Below are positions 50,242 through 59,551 of a DNA stretch of 64,000 bases, piece by piece. Numbering within the stretch: position 1 is the stretch's first letter; each line of letters opens with the position of its first letter. The stretch covers positions 23,969 through 87,968 of the forward strand of contig JAVBNW010000066.1 in assembly GCA_031551255.1 (NCBI GenBank), in the 5' to 3' direction. The notes under the pieces were generated by a model. It saw only the letters and a list, made by a program, of their open reading frames with translations. It was not told where the DNA came from and did not search any database. Both the position numbers and the translations under genes were made by a program. The DNA comes from JAVBNW01 sp031551255 (GTDB lineage Bacteria > Bacillota > Clostridia > Christensenellales > UBA1750).

Positions 50242-51705
50242 GTGGGTAATGGTGCTAAGCTTTTGCGCTGCCGTCAAAGTGGGAAACGCGTCGGTGTCAC
50301 GATTGAGCTCCACATAACACTTTGTATATGTAGACGCGTCCGTAAGGATATCAGAACCCTCTATCTCGACTTCGTTGCCCTTGTACAGCCTAGTTCTTGC
50401 GGCCACACCAGATTCCCACGATGGACTTGCGGGTTGATATGTCGTCACTGTTATCTGCGCTTCCGTATCCTGCACCGGAAACGACACGCTAAAGCGCACG
50501 TTGTCGCTCGCCGAATGCCATTCGGTAATCGCCGACGCGATGCTGGCGGTAGAAGCGCCCGTGAGGCTCACCGCCTGCTGGTACACGTTCACGCTCAGCC
50601 CATTGGCGCTCGCCCATTTGCCGGCGAAAAGGTCGGTATCCATGGTGACGGTAATCGGGCAATAGCCGGTGTTGTTGGATGTATTGGGGTCGTAGCCGTT
50701 CGTGCACCGAAGGTCGAACTGCGCGCTGTGCGTTCCCGCGGTGTTCACCGCCACGGACGCGTATATATACACGCCCCAGCCCGCCTCCAGGTCGTAGATC
50801 CTGTGCGTTCCCTGCGGCTGGCCGTTCATCAGAAAGTCTACGGCCACATCGGCGCTATCCGGCCCGAAGTTTACGACGGGGCACTCGAACTCCACCTCGT
50901 CCCGGCAAGTAAGCAGCGTGCCGGGCTGCGCGGTTATGCCGCCGTACACGCGCAGGTCGGCCGAGCGCGACGGCCCTTCAAAGTTATACGTTCCTGCCAC
51001 GATGTTGTTGTCGTAGCGCGATTCGTGAATCGTGCGGTCTTTGTTGACGATAAACCGCACCGCGTGGCCGGTGCCGTTTAGGAAGCTCAATTGCGTGGTA
51101 GCGCTCCAGGCATAGTTGCCCGGCAGGCTGCCCAGCGCGATGGCGCCGAGCTCGGTATTATCCACATACACCGTCACGTCCACGCCGTACGCGTACAGGC
51201 TCGATTCGTTGCGGATGGTATAGTTGAAAGGGATGTACGTGTTGTGCGGCAGCGAGCCCGAGTTGTAGCCGCCGCCCACGCTGAGGTTGCTCGCACTGAG
51301 ATCGACCAGCGCGGGCGCGGCGGCCAGGGCTACCCCGGCGGGCTCTTCGCCGATAACGATGCCGCCCGGGGCGACGCCCGGCACGGCGTCAATCTCCGGC
51401 ACAATGTCCGCGACATCGCCCGAGGGCACGAGCTCGATCGTCACCTCGCCCAGAACGGCAACCGCATTCGGCGGGAGCTCCTCCCCACCCACGGCGAACG
51501 CTCCGCCCTTTGCGTCCCCGGCGGCGCTTGGGGCCGTCAGGTCGAGGCCGTCGACCGGGAACGGCTCGGAAATCGTCACGCTGAGCACCTCGAAGGCGCC
51601 CTCCGGGTACTCTTCGCCGGATTCGGCCCGCTCCGCCGCCCGCACCGGCAGCGCCATCGCGGCCACAATCAATAGAGCAAGCGCATAAGAAACCAATTTC
51701 TTCAT
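50239..51705 (-). CDS. Secreted CARDB-domain metalloprotease, interrupted at the active site
   Basis: 488 residues up to an in-frame TAA; the frame continues to 50089. A Sec signal peptide covers 1-23 (cleavage near PVRA). After an acidic, Ala/Gly-rich stretch, about 130-240 and 240-345 are two CARDB-like beta domains (VDLSASNLSVGGGYNSGSLP, IHESRYDNN, YDPNTSNNTG). About 360-488 is a metzincin-type catalytic domain (SAITEWHSASDNVRF, TKCYVELNRD) ending KLSTITH just before the stop. The His is the first zinc ligand, and the next codon should be the catalytic Glu. As written the product lacks the rest of the zinc site. Family members cleave extracellular proteins. Either a fresh null allele, a base error or stop-codon recoding. 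Confidence 0.85.
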   Translation of the reverse strand: MKKLVSYALALLIVAAMALPVRAAERAESGEEYPEGAFEVLSVTISEPFPVDGLDLTAPSAAGDAKGGAFAVGGEELPPNAVAVLGEVTIELVPSGDVADIVPEIDAVPGVAPGGIVIGEEPAGVALAAAPALVDLSASNLSVGGGYNSGSLPHNTYIPFNYTIRNESSLYAYGVDVTVYVDNTELGAIALGSLPGNYAWSATTQLSFLNGTGHAVRFIVNKDRTIHESRYDNNIVAGTYNFEGPSRSADLRVYGGITAQPGTLLTCRDEVEFECPVVNFGPDSADVAVDFLMNGQPQGTHRIYDLEAGWGVYIYASVAVNTAGTHSAQFDLRCTNGYDPNTSNNTGYCPITVTMDTDLFAGKWASANGLSVNVYQQAVSLTGASTASIASAITEWHSASDNVRFSVSFPVQDTEAQITVTTYQPASPSWESGVAARTRLYKGNEVEIEGSDILTDASTYTKCYVELNRDTDAFPTLTAAQKLSTITH

Positions 51706-51846
51706 GGCAATTGTAGCTCCTTTCCATATTGCAAAACAAGCGCTCGCGCGTTACAAGCCCCGCTCTGCCCCCTTTCCTTCTTCGTTCGCGCGGCCGCCTG
51801 TCGCCGTTTGAAACCGCGGTTCTCACAGCATGGAAAGCGCATGTGG

Positions 51847-51852
51847 TATAAT
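51847..51852 (+). promoter_or_regulatory. TATAAT -10 box before the GHL6-like operon
   Basis: TATAAT lies 41 bases before the ATG at 51893, preceded by ATGTGG, but no convincing -35 is in register. Confidence 0.45.
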
Positions 51853-51892
51853 GGCCTTACGATTTGCTATATAGAGACGGAGGAGGAAGTTT

Positions 51893-54028
51893 ATGGGACA
51901 AAATTGGTGGAAAAAGGTAAAGCGCTGGGGCCAGACCAACCACACCGAGGACGACCCGCTCCGCTGCGACATCGAATTCTGGCGAGCGCACTGGAAGCGC
52001 GCGCACATCCAGGGCGTGATCGTCAACGCCAGCGGCATCGTGTCGTATTACCCCAGCGCCTCCCCGTTGCAGTACCGCGCCGCCACGCTTGGCGAGCGGG
52101 ATTTCTTCGGCGAGTTTTGCGCCACCGCGCGCGAGGAGGGGCTCGCGGTGGTCGCGCGCATGGACGTAAACCGCTGCACCGAAGATTTTTACCGTGCGCA
52201 TCCCGATTGGTTTTGCATGGATAAGGAAGGGGGGCCGATCACCTCGCAGGGCCGCTACTTCTCGTGCGTGAACGGCGGCTACTATGCGCAATTCATCCCC
52301 GAAACGCTGCGCGAGATCATCGCGCGCTACCGCCCCGACGGCTTCACCGACAACAGCTGGAGCGGAATGGGCCGCAAGACGATCTGCTACTGCGAAAACT
52401 GCAAAAAGGGCTTTTTGCGCGACACGGGGCTTTCGCTGCCCGAGCGCGCGGAGTGGGATGATCCGAACTACCTCGAGTGGGTGCGCTGGGGCACGAACCG
52501 CCGCACGCAGATTTGGGACGAATTTAACGTCGTCACCCGGGAAGCGGGCGGCGAGGACTGCTTATGGGCGGGCATGGTGCACGCCGATCCCGCGTCCGGC
52601 TGCGACAGCCTTAGGGATCTTAAGGCGCTCTGTTCGCGCGCGAAAATCATTTTTACCGATCACCAAGGGCGGGACGAGCTCAACGGCTTTGAGCAAAACT
52701 CGCTAAACGGCTCGCTGCTGCGCATGGCATCCGCAAGCGAAGACACCGTGACGCCCGAGAGCATCGCGCACTACATCCGCGGCGAGCGCACGTTCCGCCT
52801 GTGCGCCAACCCTGCCCAGGAGAGCCGCATGTGGCTGATCGACGGCATCGCGGGCGGCATATCGCCTTGGTATCACCACATCGGCGGCAGCACGCGGGAT
52901 GCCCGTCAGTTTGACACCAGCGTGGATGTCTTTGCGTGGCACGAACGGAATGAAGACGCGCTCTACAGCCGCGAGGATCTTTCGCGCGTAGGCCTCGTGT
53001 GGGATCAGGACAACGCCGCGTACTTCGGCAAGGATAGGAGGCGGGACCGCGTTTCGCTGCCGTGGCGCGGCTTTCACCACGCGCTGACGCGCGCGCGCAT
53101 TCCGTTTATACCGGTGAATGCGGCGGATATCCAAAGGGATGCGAAAAGGCTGGATGTGCTGATTTTGCCCAACGTCGCCATCCTCAAGGACGAGGCGCGC
53201 GCGGCCGTCCTTGCGCACGTGCGTCGCGGAGGAGGCCTGGTGATTACCGGAGAGACCGATACCCTGGATGCGGACGGCAGACCCAGGCTCGGCGGGCTGT
53301 GGAAGGAATTGGGCGTCTCCTTTACAGGAGAAAGCATAGGACCCGGCAGCGGCGTCGGCGCCGGATGGGAAGAGTTCGGCGCGCACAACTACCTGCTATT
53401 GCCGGACGAAGACCGTCATCCGGTGCTCGCGGGCTTTGAAAAAACGCAAATCCTGCCGTTTGGCGGCTCGGCGCGGCTGGTAAAGGAAGGCGGCGCGATG
53501 AAGCCCATCGCGGCGTACGTTCCGGCGTTCCCGATCTACCCGCCTGAATTTGCGTGGATCCGCGAAGAGCAGCCGGATGTTGCCACTCTCTTCGCCGGCG
53601 AGTTGCCCGACGGCGGACGCGTCGTGTACTTTGCCGCCGATATCGACCGCGCGTGTGGCGCGCATATGCTGCCCGACCATGCGCAACTGCTTAGCAACGC
53701 AGTGCGCTGGGCGGCAAAGGACGCAAAGGCCATCGAAGTGGAAGGCCCCGGCTATTTGGATGTAAAGTTCTACCGGCAGGGCGAGCGTATGATTGTACAC
53801 ATCGTCAACCTCAGCGGGCTCAACCGACGCGGCTATGCCGAGGAGAGCTACCCGGTGGGGCCGCTTAGCGTGCGCATGCCCGCCACGGGCATGTCCGCGC
53901 GCGCGTCGCTGCGCGTGGCGGGCAAGGAAGTGCGAGTTGAGACATCCGGGGGTGTTTTGTCGTTCGAAATCGAACGGGTCGGCGAGCACGAGCTCGTGGT
54001 GATCGAGCCGGAAGGGAAGGGGATGTAA
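51893..54028 (+). CDS. GHL6-like glycoside hydrolase with GATase-like domain, first of two
   Basis: 711 residues; GGAGGA before the ATG. The N-terminal barrel (about 1-330) shows DIEFWRAHWKRAHIQGVIVNASG, LAVVARMDVNRC, YRPDGFTDNSWSGMG and the Cys cluster CYCENCKKGFLRDTGL, typical of the hypothetical glycoside hydrolase family GHL6. About 380-590 is a beta-galactosidase trimerisation/GATase-like domain (LDVLILPNVAILKDEARAAVLAHVRRGGGLVITGE), and a beta sandwich closes the protein (VDVKFYRQGERMIVHIVNL-like). No signal peptide. It is two bases from its paralogue, forming an operon. Activity on an oligosaccharide is inferred. Confidence 0.8.
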   Translation: MGQNWWKKVKRWGQTNHTEDDPLRCDIEFWRAHWKRAHIQGVIVNASGIVSYYPSASPLQYRAATLGERDFFGEFCATAREEGLAVVARMDVNRCTEDFYRAHPDWFCMDKEGGPITSQGRYFSCVNGGYYAQFIPETLREIIARYRPDGFTDNSWSGMGRKTICYCENCKKGFLRDTGLSLPERAEWDDPNYLEWVRWGTNRRTQIWDEFNVVTREAGGEDCLWAGMVHADPASGCDSLRDLKALCSRAKIIFTDHQGRDELNGFEQNSLNGSLLRMASASEDTVTPESIAHYIRGERTFRLCANPAQESRMWLIDGIAGGISPWYHHIGGSTRDARQFDTSVDVFAWHERNEDALYSREDLSRVGLVWDQDNAAYFGKDRRRDRVSLPWRGFHHALTRARIPFIPVNAADIQRDAKRLDVLILPNVAILKDEARAAVLAHVRRGGGLVITGETDTLDADGRPRLGGLWKELGVSFTGESIGPGSGVGAGWEEFGAHNYLLLPDEDRHPVLAGFEKTQILPFGGSARLVKEGGAMKPIAAYVPAFPIYPPEFAWIREEQPDVATLFAGELPDGGRVVYFAADIDRACGAHMLPDHAQLLSNAVRWAAKDAKAIEVEGPGYLDVKFYRQGERMIVHIVNLSGLNRRGYAEESYPVGPLSVRMPATGMSARASLRVAGKEVRVETSGGVLSFEIERVGEHELVVIEPEGKGM

Positions 54029-54029
54029 T

Positions 54030-56036
54030 ATGGAAGCTTTGTGGTGGAAGAAGCCTTTGAGGGTGATTCAAACCAACCTTCAGGTGAAGGACACCCCCGG
54101 TATGAATCCGGCCAAGATCGCGCGAGAAATGGCGGATATGCATGCGAATACGCTCGTTACAAACGTGGGTGGCATCTACGCGTGGTATCCGAGCGAGGTT
54201 AAGCATCACCATGTCAACGAATACCTGCCCGAGGATTTCGATTTGCTGCAGGCGCTGATCGACGAATGCCACAAGCTGAACATCCGCGTGGTGGCGCGGT
54301 TTGACTTTAGCAAGACAGACGACGTGACGTTTCAGCAAAAGCCGCGCTGGTTTACGCGGGATCTCGAGGGGAAGCCAACCGTCGTAGGCAAGGATCGGTT
54401 CGGCGAATGGTCGCTCCTTCTCAATACCTGCATCAACGCGGGCTATCGCAACGAAGAGCTGGCGGCCCCGGTGCTTCGCGAGGTGACGCAAAAGTACGAT
54501 ATCGACGGCGTATTCTTCAACGCGCCGCATTTGAACGCGTGCCACTGCGAGACTTGCCGCACGAAGTACCGCAAAGCCTACGGCGCGCAACTGCCGGACG
54601 ACCCGAAGGGCTTCGCGCCCGATTGGGGCAGCCTATGCCTTAAAGACAACATCGCCGTGTTGCGCGCGGCCATCCGGGAAAAGCGCCCGGACATACCGGT
54701 CATCCTCTATTACAACCTGTACCGGGATAACCTTAATGCCCGCTACGCCACCGCCGACATGATCTGCACCGAGCCGCAGGATGTGCTGTCGCTAGGCTGG
54801 CAGAACATTCCGCAAAGCTGGAAGCCCGCTCTCGCCGTCCGCATGGGACGCACCGCGCCGGATAAGCCCGTTCCATTCGGCATCGTGCACTCCTGCCCTG
54901 GCATGGATTGGCGGCACACCGGCCTCCCCCCCGCCGAATATCGCTTCTGGCTCGCGCAGATTCCCGCAAACGGCGGGCAGATCTGGCATTCGATCACCGG
55001 CTATCCGGATACGATCACCGATAAGCGCATCCTTGCGTGCGTGGGCGAAGTCAACGCGGCGATCGAAAAAGCCGAAAGCTTGATGGATGGCGCCTCCTCC
55101 GCCGCCGAAGCGGTTCTTATGTGGAACGCGCTATCCTCCGCCGAGGGCCTAGCCGAAGGCTTGCTGGCCGCTCATGTGCAATTCGATCTGATGGATACGT
55201 ATCAAATCACCCCGCAGGCGCTCTCCCGGTATAAGCTGGCGATCCTACCCGAGGATTATCCGCTGACGGAGGCGATCGAAGCGGCGCTACGCACATTTGT
55301 TGCGGGCGGTGGCCGCCTGCTCGCCGAATCTTCCGATCCCGGGTTCATCGCAAGGCTGGGCGATTTGTTCGGCGTGAGCGGGAGCGCTTCGCGGAGCGAG
55401 TCGATGGTCGCGTCTTACCTGCGTTTGGAGGACGACGCGCTTAGAGCCGACGGCTTTGAGCAGACCGAGCTGCTCGCACACCGCGGACGCGTTGCGCACG
55501 TGAGCCCCGAGCCGGGCTCAAAGACGCTGGCGACGCTCGTACCGCCGTTTGCTCCGCCGGATGCCGTAGGCGCTCCGCCCGAGCGGGCGAGTTTGCCCAC
55601 GCCGTATACCGATCTGCCCATGGCTGTGCTCGGCAGCGAAGGCCGGACGATGCTTTTGCCGTTTCAACTGAGCATGTTGCTCAGAGAATACAAGCTGGCC
55701 GAGCACAGCAACTTTCTCGGGCTGTGCGCGAAAGCTTTGTTGAAAGGCCGCCAGGTGGCGCTTGAAGGCGCGGGCGCCGTGCAGGCGATGCTCTATCAAA
55801 AAGGTGATGCGCTTCTTTTGCACCTGGTCAACGGCACGGGGCAGCGCCCGCTCAAGGACAGCATCGTGCTGCGCGATGTGCAATTTTCGGTAAAACTGCC
55901 CGATGGCGGAGAGTATCGCGCCATTTCCCGCATAGCGGGGGCTGATATCGCCTTCCGCCGCGAAGGCGGAAGGCTTATGGGCACGCTATCCAGGTTGGAT
56001 GCGTGGGATATGCTGTCGATTGAAAAAATACGCTGA
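54030..56036 (+). CDS. GHL6-like glycoside hydrolase with GATase-like domain, second of two
   Basis: 668 residues, starting right after the previous stop, with GGAAGGG as ribosome site inside the end of that gene. The same three-part plan: barrel (NPAKIAREMADMHANTLVTN, IRVVARFDFSKTDD, YDIDGVFFNAPHLNACHCETCRTKYR), GATase-like middle (YKLAILPEDYPLTEAIEAALRTFVAGGGRLLAESS), C-terminal sandwich (DALLLHLVNGTGQRPL). Sequence similarity to the first copy is moderate, so they probably act on different bonds of one glycan. A strong terminator follows. Confidence 0.8.
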   Translation: MEALWWKKPLRVIQTNLQVKDTPGMNPAKIAREMADMHANTLVTNVGGIYAWYPSEVKHHHVNEYLPEDFDLLQALIDECHKLNIRVVARFDFSKTDDVTFQQKPRWFTRDLEGKPTVVGKDRFGEWSLLLNTCINAGYRNEELAAPVLREVTQKYDIDGVFFNAPHLNACHCETCRTKYRKAYGAQLPDDPKGFAPDWGSLCLKDNIAVLRAAIREKRPDIPVILYYNLYRDNLNARYATADMICTEPQDVLSLGWQNIPQSWKPALAVRMGRTAPDKPVPFGIVHSCPGMDWRHTGLPPAEYRFWLAQIPANGGQIWHSITGYPDTITDKRILACVGEVNAAIEKAESLMDGASSAAEAVLMWNALSSAEGLAEGLLAAHVQFDLMDTYQITPQALSRYKLAILPEDYPLTEAIEAALRTFVAGGGRLLAESSDPGFIARLGDLFGVSGSASRSESMVASYLRLEDDALRADGFEQTELLAHRGRVAHVSPEPGSKTLATLVPPFAPPDAVGAPPERASLPTPYTDLPMAVLGSEGRTMLLPFQLSMLLREYKLAEHSNFLGLCAKALLKGRQVALEGAGAVQAMLYQKGDALLLHLVNGTGQRPLKDSIVLRDVQFSVKLPDGGEYRAISRIAGADIAFRREGGRLMGTLSRLDAWDMLSIEKIR

Positions 56037-56046
56037 GCAGAGATTG

Positions 56047-56081
56047 CCGGACGCCCATAGATCAAGCTTGTGGGCGTCCGG
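56047..56081 (+). terminator. Terminator of the GHL6-like operon
   Basis: Perfect 11-bp stem CCGGACGCCCA/TGGGCGTCCGG, 10 bases after the stop, followed by CGAAAAAG rather than a T run. Confidence 0.7.
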
Positions 56082-56102
56082 CGAAAAAGATCGGATCCAG
56101 GG

Positions 56103-56130
56103 TTGCATTTTCATCGACTCCGTGTATAAT
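56103..56130 (+). promoter_or_regulatory. Promoter of tRNA-Val
   Basis: TTGCAT (56103-56108), 16 bases, TATAAT (56125-56130), 12 bases before the tRNA 5' end. Confidence 0.82.
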
Positions 56131-56142
56131 AGATGAGGTCGC

Positions 56143-56219
<77 letters not shown>

Positions 56220-56242
56220 CTCGTCGGAGCGCGTTGCGCTTC

Positions 56243-56277
56243 AAACTCCCGGCATGCTGTGGCACGCCGGGAGTTTT
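56243..56277 (+). terminator. Terminator of tRNA-Val
   Basis: AAACTCCCGGC stem with GCCGGGAGTTTT, 24 bases after the tRNA. Confidence 0.85.
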
Positions 56278-56413
56278 GCGCTCCGTGCTTCTCCCCCCTT
56301 CTTTTAAGCTGCCAAAGCGCCCTGAGAGGACGAGAAAGATGTAGGATCGCGTAGTTCCGCTTCCCATCCCATCACGTTTAATCCTTAAAAGAGGCACGAT
56401 TCAAAAGGGAGAT

Positions 56414-56608
56414 ATGATCTTGCCGGATGAGCCCACGGTCTCGTTGGATCCGGAAAATGTGGCCGCGCCGGAACAAACATTGGTGGATCTGAGCGCTGTG
56501 GGCATGACGCTCGCCGTCTCCGCTCACGATGTGAATTTCGCCTATCGCCTCGCGACGAAAGCCATTGCGTTCAACCGTGGAGAGGTGATTGCGAACCAAG
56601 GCATATAG
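56414..56608 (+). pseudogene. ABC transporter ATPase remnant
   Basis: A 64-codon frame carrying only the last part of an ABC ATPase: Walker B/D-loop as DEPTVSLDPENV, then AVGMTLAVSAHDVNFAYRLATKAIAFNRGEVI, which includes the H-loop His. Walker A and the signature are absent. GGGAG precedes the ATG by chance or reuse. It looks like the cobalt/nickel or amino-acid importer ATPase type and is best taken as a truncated relic. Confidence 0.6.
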
Positions 56609-56707
56609 GCGAGTTCCGGAAAGCGCCGTCCAATCTACCGTCCGACCTCGCACGATCCTTCGCGCGGAGTATTCACGACTCGTTGCTCTTGCCCGGGTAT
56701 CTGCTCA

Positions 56708-56950
56708 CTACTCCATAATCCGATGCAAATAAGACGAGGCAGAAAAGCCTATCGACATAAGGCTCAGTTCGCTCGGCAAGGAAGCGTCGATCTTAGGCAT
56801 CCGGCTCATATTGTCCGGACTTTGCAGATCGCCGGCGCAACAGATCTGCGAAATGCGTGCTAAACAGGCATGAAAGGGCAGCGTATCGTCAAAATCGTTC
56901 CGAGTATCCGCTGCTTCCCTAGGAACAGGCGGAGCGGGATTGTATAGTGT
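56708..56950 (-). pseudogene. Possible protein-coding remnant
   Basis: A minus-strand frame without stop reads TLPFHACLARISQI, CAGDLQSPDNMSRMP, SLPSELSLMSIG and YLHRIME before TAG. Codon use looks coding, but it has no start or ribosome site and runs into the end of the nucleosidase gene in another frame. Not recognised; possibly the C-terminus of a lost gene. The rest of 56609-56954 holds nothing I can name. Confidence 0.25.
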
Positions 56951-56954
56951 TTCG

Positions 56955-57644
56955 CTAACTTGGGCTTCTTCCCAGGAAATCGAGATACTTTTTTAGGACC
57001 TCGATGGACTTGAGCGACGCCCAGTCCACATGCTTTTCAAAGCTTTCGCTGCCGCTTTCGTGCGGAGTGTCGCTGATGGAACGTATGGCGATAAAGGGGA
57101 TTTCATTGACATAGCAAACGTGCGCGATGCTCGCCGTTTCCATATCCACGCACAGTGGATCGTGCCTTTCCATGATCTCCTTGCGCCCGTCCTGTTCTAT
57201 AAAAGCTTCCCCAGTCACCATCTTGCCGAAAACGACCGTAGGATCGCCCGCGCACACCGCATGCATTCGTTCACGCAAAGCCTCGTCGGTATGAAAATAT
57301 ACCGTTTCCATCCACGGGTGATACCCCGTCAAAATTCCGTCGGCGACATCGTGGTAGGCGACCTCTGTAGCGATCACCGTATCGAGAATTTTGAGCTTTT
57401 CATCGATCGCTCCGGCGACGCCCGTGACAATCATATGCGTCACGCCGTATCGATCGATCAGAACTTGCGCGGCGATCGCCGCATTCACCTTGCATACGCC
57501 GCAAAACAAGGCTATGACGTCGATGCCCGCGTACTTTCCGATATGGAAATCAAGCATCGCATGTCTTTGAACCTTCGCACCGCTGATGCCTTGGATAAAG
57601 GGCATGATTTCCGGCTCACAAGGCCCGATGATTCCGATTTTCAA
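56955..57644 (-). CDS. mtnN: 5'-methylthioadenosine/S-adenosylhomocysteine nucleosidase
   Basis: 229 residues from TTG 57644, eight bases after GGGGAG; no ATG is nearby. Family features: LKIGIIGPCEPEIMPF, LFCGVCKVNAAIAAQVLI, MIVTGVAGAID, GEAFIEQDGRKEI and the substrate motif VDMETASIAHVCYVNEIPFIAIRSISD with catalytic Asp near the end. It splits adenine from MTA and SAH, recycling methionine and removing product inhibition of methyltransferases. Some members act on other nucleosides. It lies downstream of jag but a terminator intervenes. Confidence 0.9.
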   Translation of the reverse strand: MKIGIIGPCEPEIMPFIQGISGAKVQRHAMLDFHIGKYAGIDVIALFCGVCKVNAAIAAQVLIDRYGVTHMIVTGVAGAIDEKLKILDTVIATEVAYHDVADGILTGYHPWMETVYFHTDEALRERMHAVCAGDPTVVFGKMVTGEAFIEQDGRKEIMERHDPLCVDMETASIAHVCYVNEIPFIAIRSISDTPHESGSESFEKHVDWASLKSIEVLKKYLDFLGRSPS

Positions 57645-57688
57645 ATGCTCATCTCCCCTATGAATTTTCAACAATCGTAAAAAACAAA

Positions 57689-57717
57689 CGGAGAGAACGC
57701 TTCATACGCTCTCTCCG
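57689..57717 (-). terminator. Terminator of the rpmH-jag operon
   Basis: CGGAGAG/CTCTCCG stem with further pairing in the loop, followed on the minus strand by TTTGTTTTTT, 18 bases after the jag stop. Confidence 0.85.
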
Positions 57718-57735
57718 CAACGCCCGCTTTTCCCT

Positions 57736-58638
57736 TTACTTAGGCACGATGACGACCCTGCGGTTGGGTTCTTCTCCTTCGGAGTGCGTAGTCACTCTGT
57801 CATTGCCCTGCAACGCCGAATGGAGGATGCGCCTCTCGTACGGATTCATCGGCTCGAGCGCCACGCGCTTGCCCGAGCGGTACGCCTTATCGGCAAGCCG
57901 GTTGGCGAGGCGTACCAAGGTCTCCTCGCGCTTTTTGCGATAGTTTTGCGAATCGAGCTGCACGCGGCGGTAGCGCTCGCGCCCCTTGTTATGGATAAGG
58001 CCCATCAGATATTGCAGCGCATCCAGCGTTTCACCGCGGTGTCCGATCAGAATGCCCTTTTCGTCTCCCATGACATCCAGCAGCAGCGTGCCGTCGCGCT
58101 CGGAGACGGTTATCTCCGCCTCAACCCCCATCAGAGAGGCAATTTCCTTGAGCAAAGCGGTTGTGGGCTCCGCCTCGCCGGGTTCAAGGGGCAGGCTCTC
58201 TTCCTCTTCCCGTGCGCGCGGCGGACGCTTGGGCGCCTGCGCCGCCTCTGTAGCGACCGTACGCGGCTCGGGCCTAGGCTTTGCATCCCGTTTAGCGGCG
58301 GGTTTCGCCTCTTGCTCCTGTATAAAAACCGGTCTCACTTCCGGTTTAGGCGCCGGCTTGGGCTGCACGGGCGCCGCCTCCCGCCTCGCCTCGGGCTTAT
58401 ATTCCGGCATAGGAGGCACGGGCTGCGCAAGCTTGGGCGGCGGAACTTCCGTCTGAGCTTCCTCTTCCCTTACGGTCAGGCGCACCTTCGCCTGCTTCGA
58501 GCCGATCAGGCCAAACAGGCCCTTGCTACCCTCTTCCAGAACATCGATGCGCACGTCCTCCAGCGAAAGGCCCAATTCCTCAAGGCCCTGTTGGATGGCC
58601 TCATCGACTGTCTTGCGTTCGATTTCAATTTGCTTCAC
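57736..58638 (-). CDS. khpB: RNA-binding protein KhpB/EloR (Jag)
   Basis: 300 residues. The GTG start overlaps the yidC stop (GTGA), so the two are coupled. Jag-N domain at about 1-55 (KQIEIERKTVDEAIQQGLEELGL, EEGSKGLFGLIGSKQAKVRL), a long Pro/Ala/Glu/Lys-rich linker (about 60-150), then a type II KH domain (GDEKGILIGHRGETLDALQYLMGLI) and R3H (ERRILHSALQGNDRVTTHSEGEEPNRRVVI). Works with KhpA in RNA binding that affects cell elongation and division. Place after yidC is the standard Firmicute order. Confidence 0.95.
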   Translation of the reverse strand: MKQIEIERKTVDEAIQQGLEELGLSLEDVRIDVLEEGSKGLFGLIGSKQAKVRLTVREEEAQTEVPPPKLAQPVPPMPEYKPEARREAAPVQPKPAPKPEVRPVFIQEQEAKPAAKRDAKPRPEPRTVATEAAQAPKRPPRAREEEESLPLEPGEAEPTTALLKEIASLMGVEAEITVSERDGTLLLDVMGDEKGILIGHRGETLDALQYLMGLIHNKGRERYRRVQLDSQNYRKKREETLVRLANRLADKAYRSGKRVALEPMNPYERRILHSALQGNDRVTTHSEGEEPNRRVVIVPK

Positions 58639-59540
58639 GCCTTGGAGCCTCCCTCCCGCGATTCCTTCTTCTTTTTCTGCCAATCAAAGTAGTAGTTCAG
58701 CGCCAGCGTCTGCACAAGGCCGTATACGTTGGAAATCGCAAAATACAGCGAAAAGGCTGCGCTGTAGCCCCAGCAGATGAACACGAAGATCACGGGCATC
58801 ATCATATTCATCGTCTTCATCATGCCGCCGTTCTTCTGGCCGGGTTGTTCGGGCTGTTTGGGCATCAGGCGCTGGGTCAGCAGCTGCGTGCCGAATACCA
58901 GCAGCGGCAAAACGCCCCAGCCGTTCATTGCGGCGTTGTTGTAATAGGCGATGGCGCCTTGCATCACCTGCGTATAATTCCTTTGCATATTGGCGAGGTT
59001 TTCCGGGGTCAGGAGCGAATTGCCCGCCACCACCTGGATTTGCTTGAGCGCGGTGCTAAGCGGAATGACCGTACCGGACGCGGTAAAGTTGTCCGGCTGC
59101 CAGAAGTTGCGCACCCATAAAAACGAGTGCAAAAAATTGGGCGCGGTGAAGTCCGCCCCGTTTTGCACGTTTAAAAACATCAGCATCGTTTGCTCGTTGG
59201 CAATCAAGCGGATGACCGACCACATGGCGATCAGCACCGGAAACTGCAAAAGCAGCGGCAAGCAGCCGCCCATAGGGCTGATCTTTTCTTTTTTATAGAA
59301 CTCCATCGTCTTTTGATTGCGTTTTTCGGGGTCATCTTTATATTTTTCATTGATTTTATTCAATTCCGGCTGGACATCCTGCATGCGGCGCATCGACCGG
59401 CGGGATTTAACATCCAGCGGCAGCAGCACGAGCTTCACCAGCAACGTAAACAAAATGATTGCCACGGCGTAATTGTGAAACGACATATAGTTGTAGATAA
59501 ACTCCATGATGCCGCCGAGGAAATTCGTGATAAAACTCAT
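58635..59540 (-). CDS. yidC: Membrane protein insertase YidC
   Basis: 301 residues; AAGGAG before the ATG. Five membrane segments with the conserved core: LFTLLVKLVLLPLDVKSRRSMRRMQ (with the groove Arg), YKKEKISPMGGCLPLLLQFPVLIAMWSVIR, GVLPLLVFGTQLLTQRLMP and MPVIFVFICWGYSAAFSLYFAISNVYGLVQ. It inserts and folds membrane proteins alone or with SecYEG. The N-terminus lacks the lipobox of SpoIIIJ-type YidC in Bacillus. The Lys-rich C-terminus may touch the ribosome. Confidence 0.95.
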   Translation of the reverse strand: MSFITNFLGGIMEFIYNYMSFHNYAVAIILFTLLVKLVLLPLDVKSRRSMRRMQDVQPELNKINEKYKDDPEKRNQKTMEFYKKEKISPMGGCLPLLLQFPVLIAMWSVIRLIANEQTMLMFLNVQNGADFTAPNFLHSFLWVRNFWQPDNFTASGTVIPLSTALKQIQVVAGNSLLTPENLANMQRNYTQVMQGAIAYYNNAAMNGWGVLPLLVFGTQLLTQRLMPKQPEQPGQKNGGMMKTMNMMMPVIFVFICWGYSAAFSLYFAISNVYGLVQTLALNYYFDWQKKKKESREGGSKA

Positions 59541-59551
59541 GATCTTGCTCC

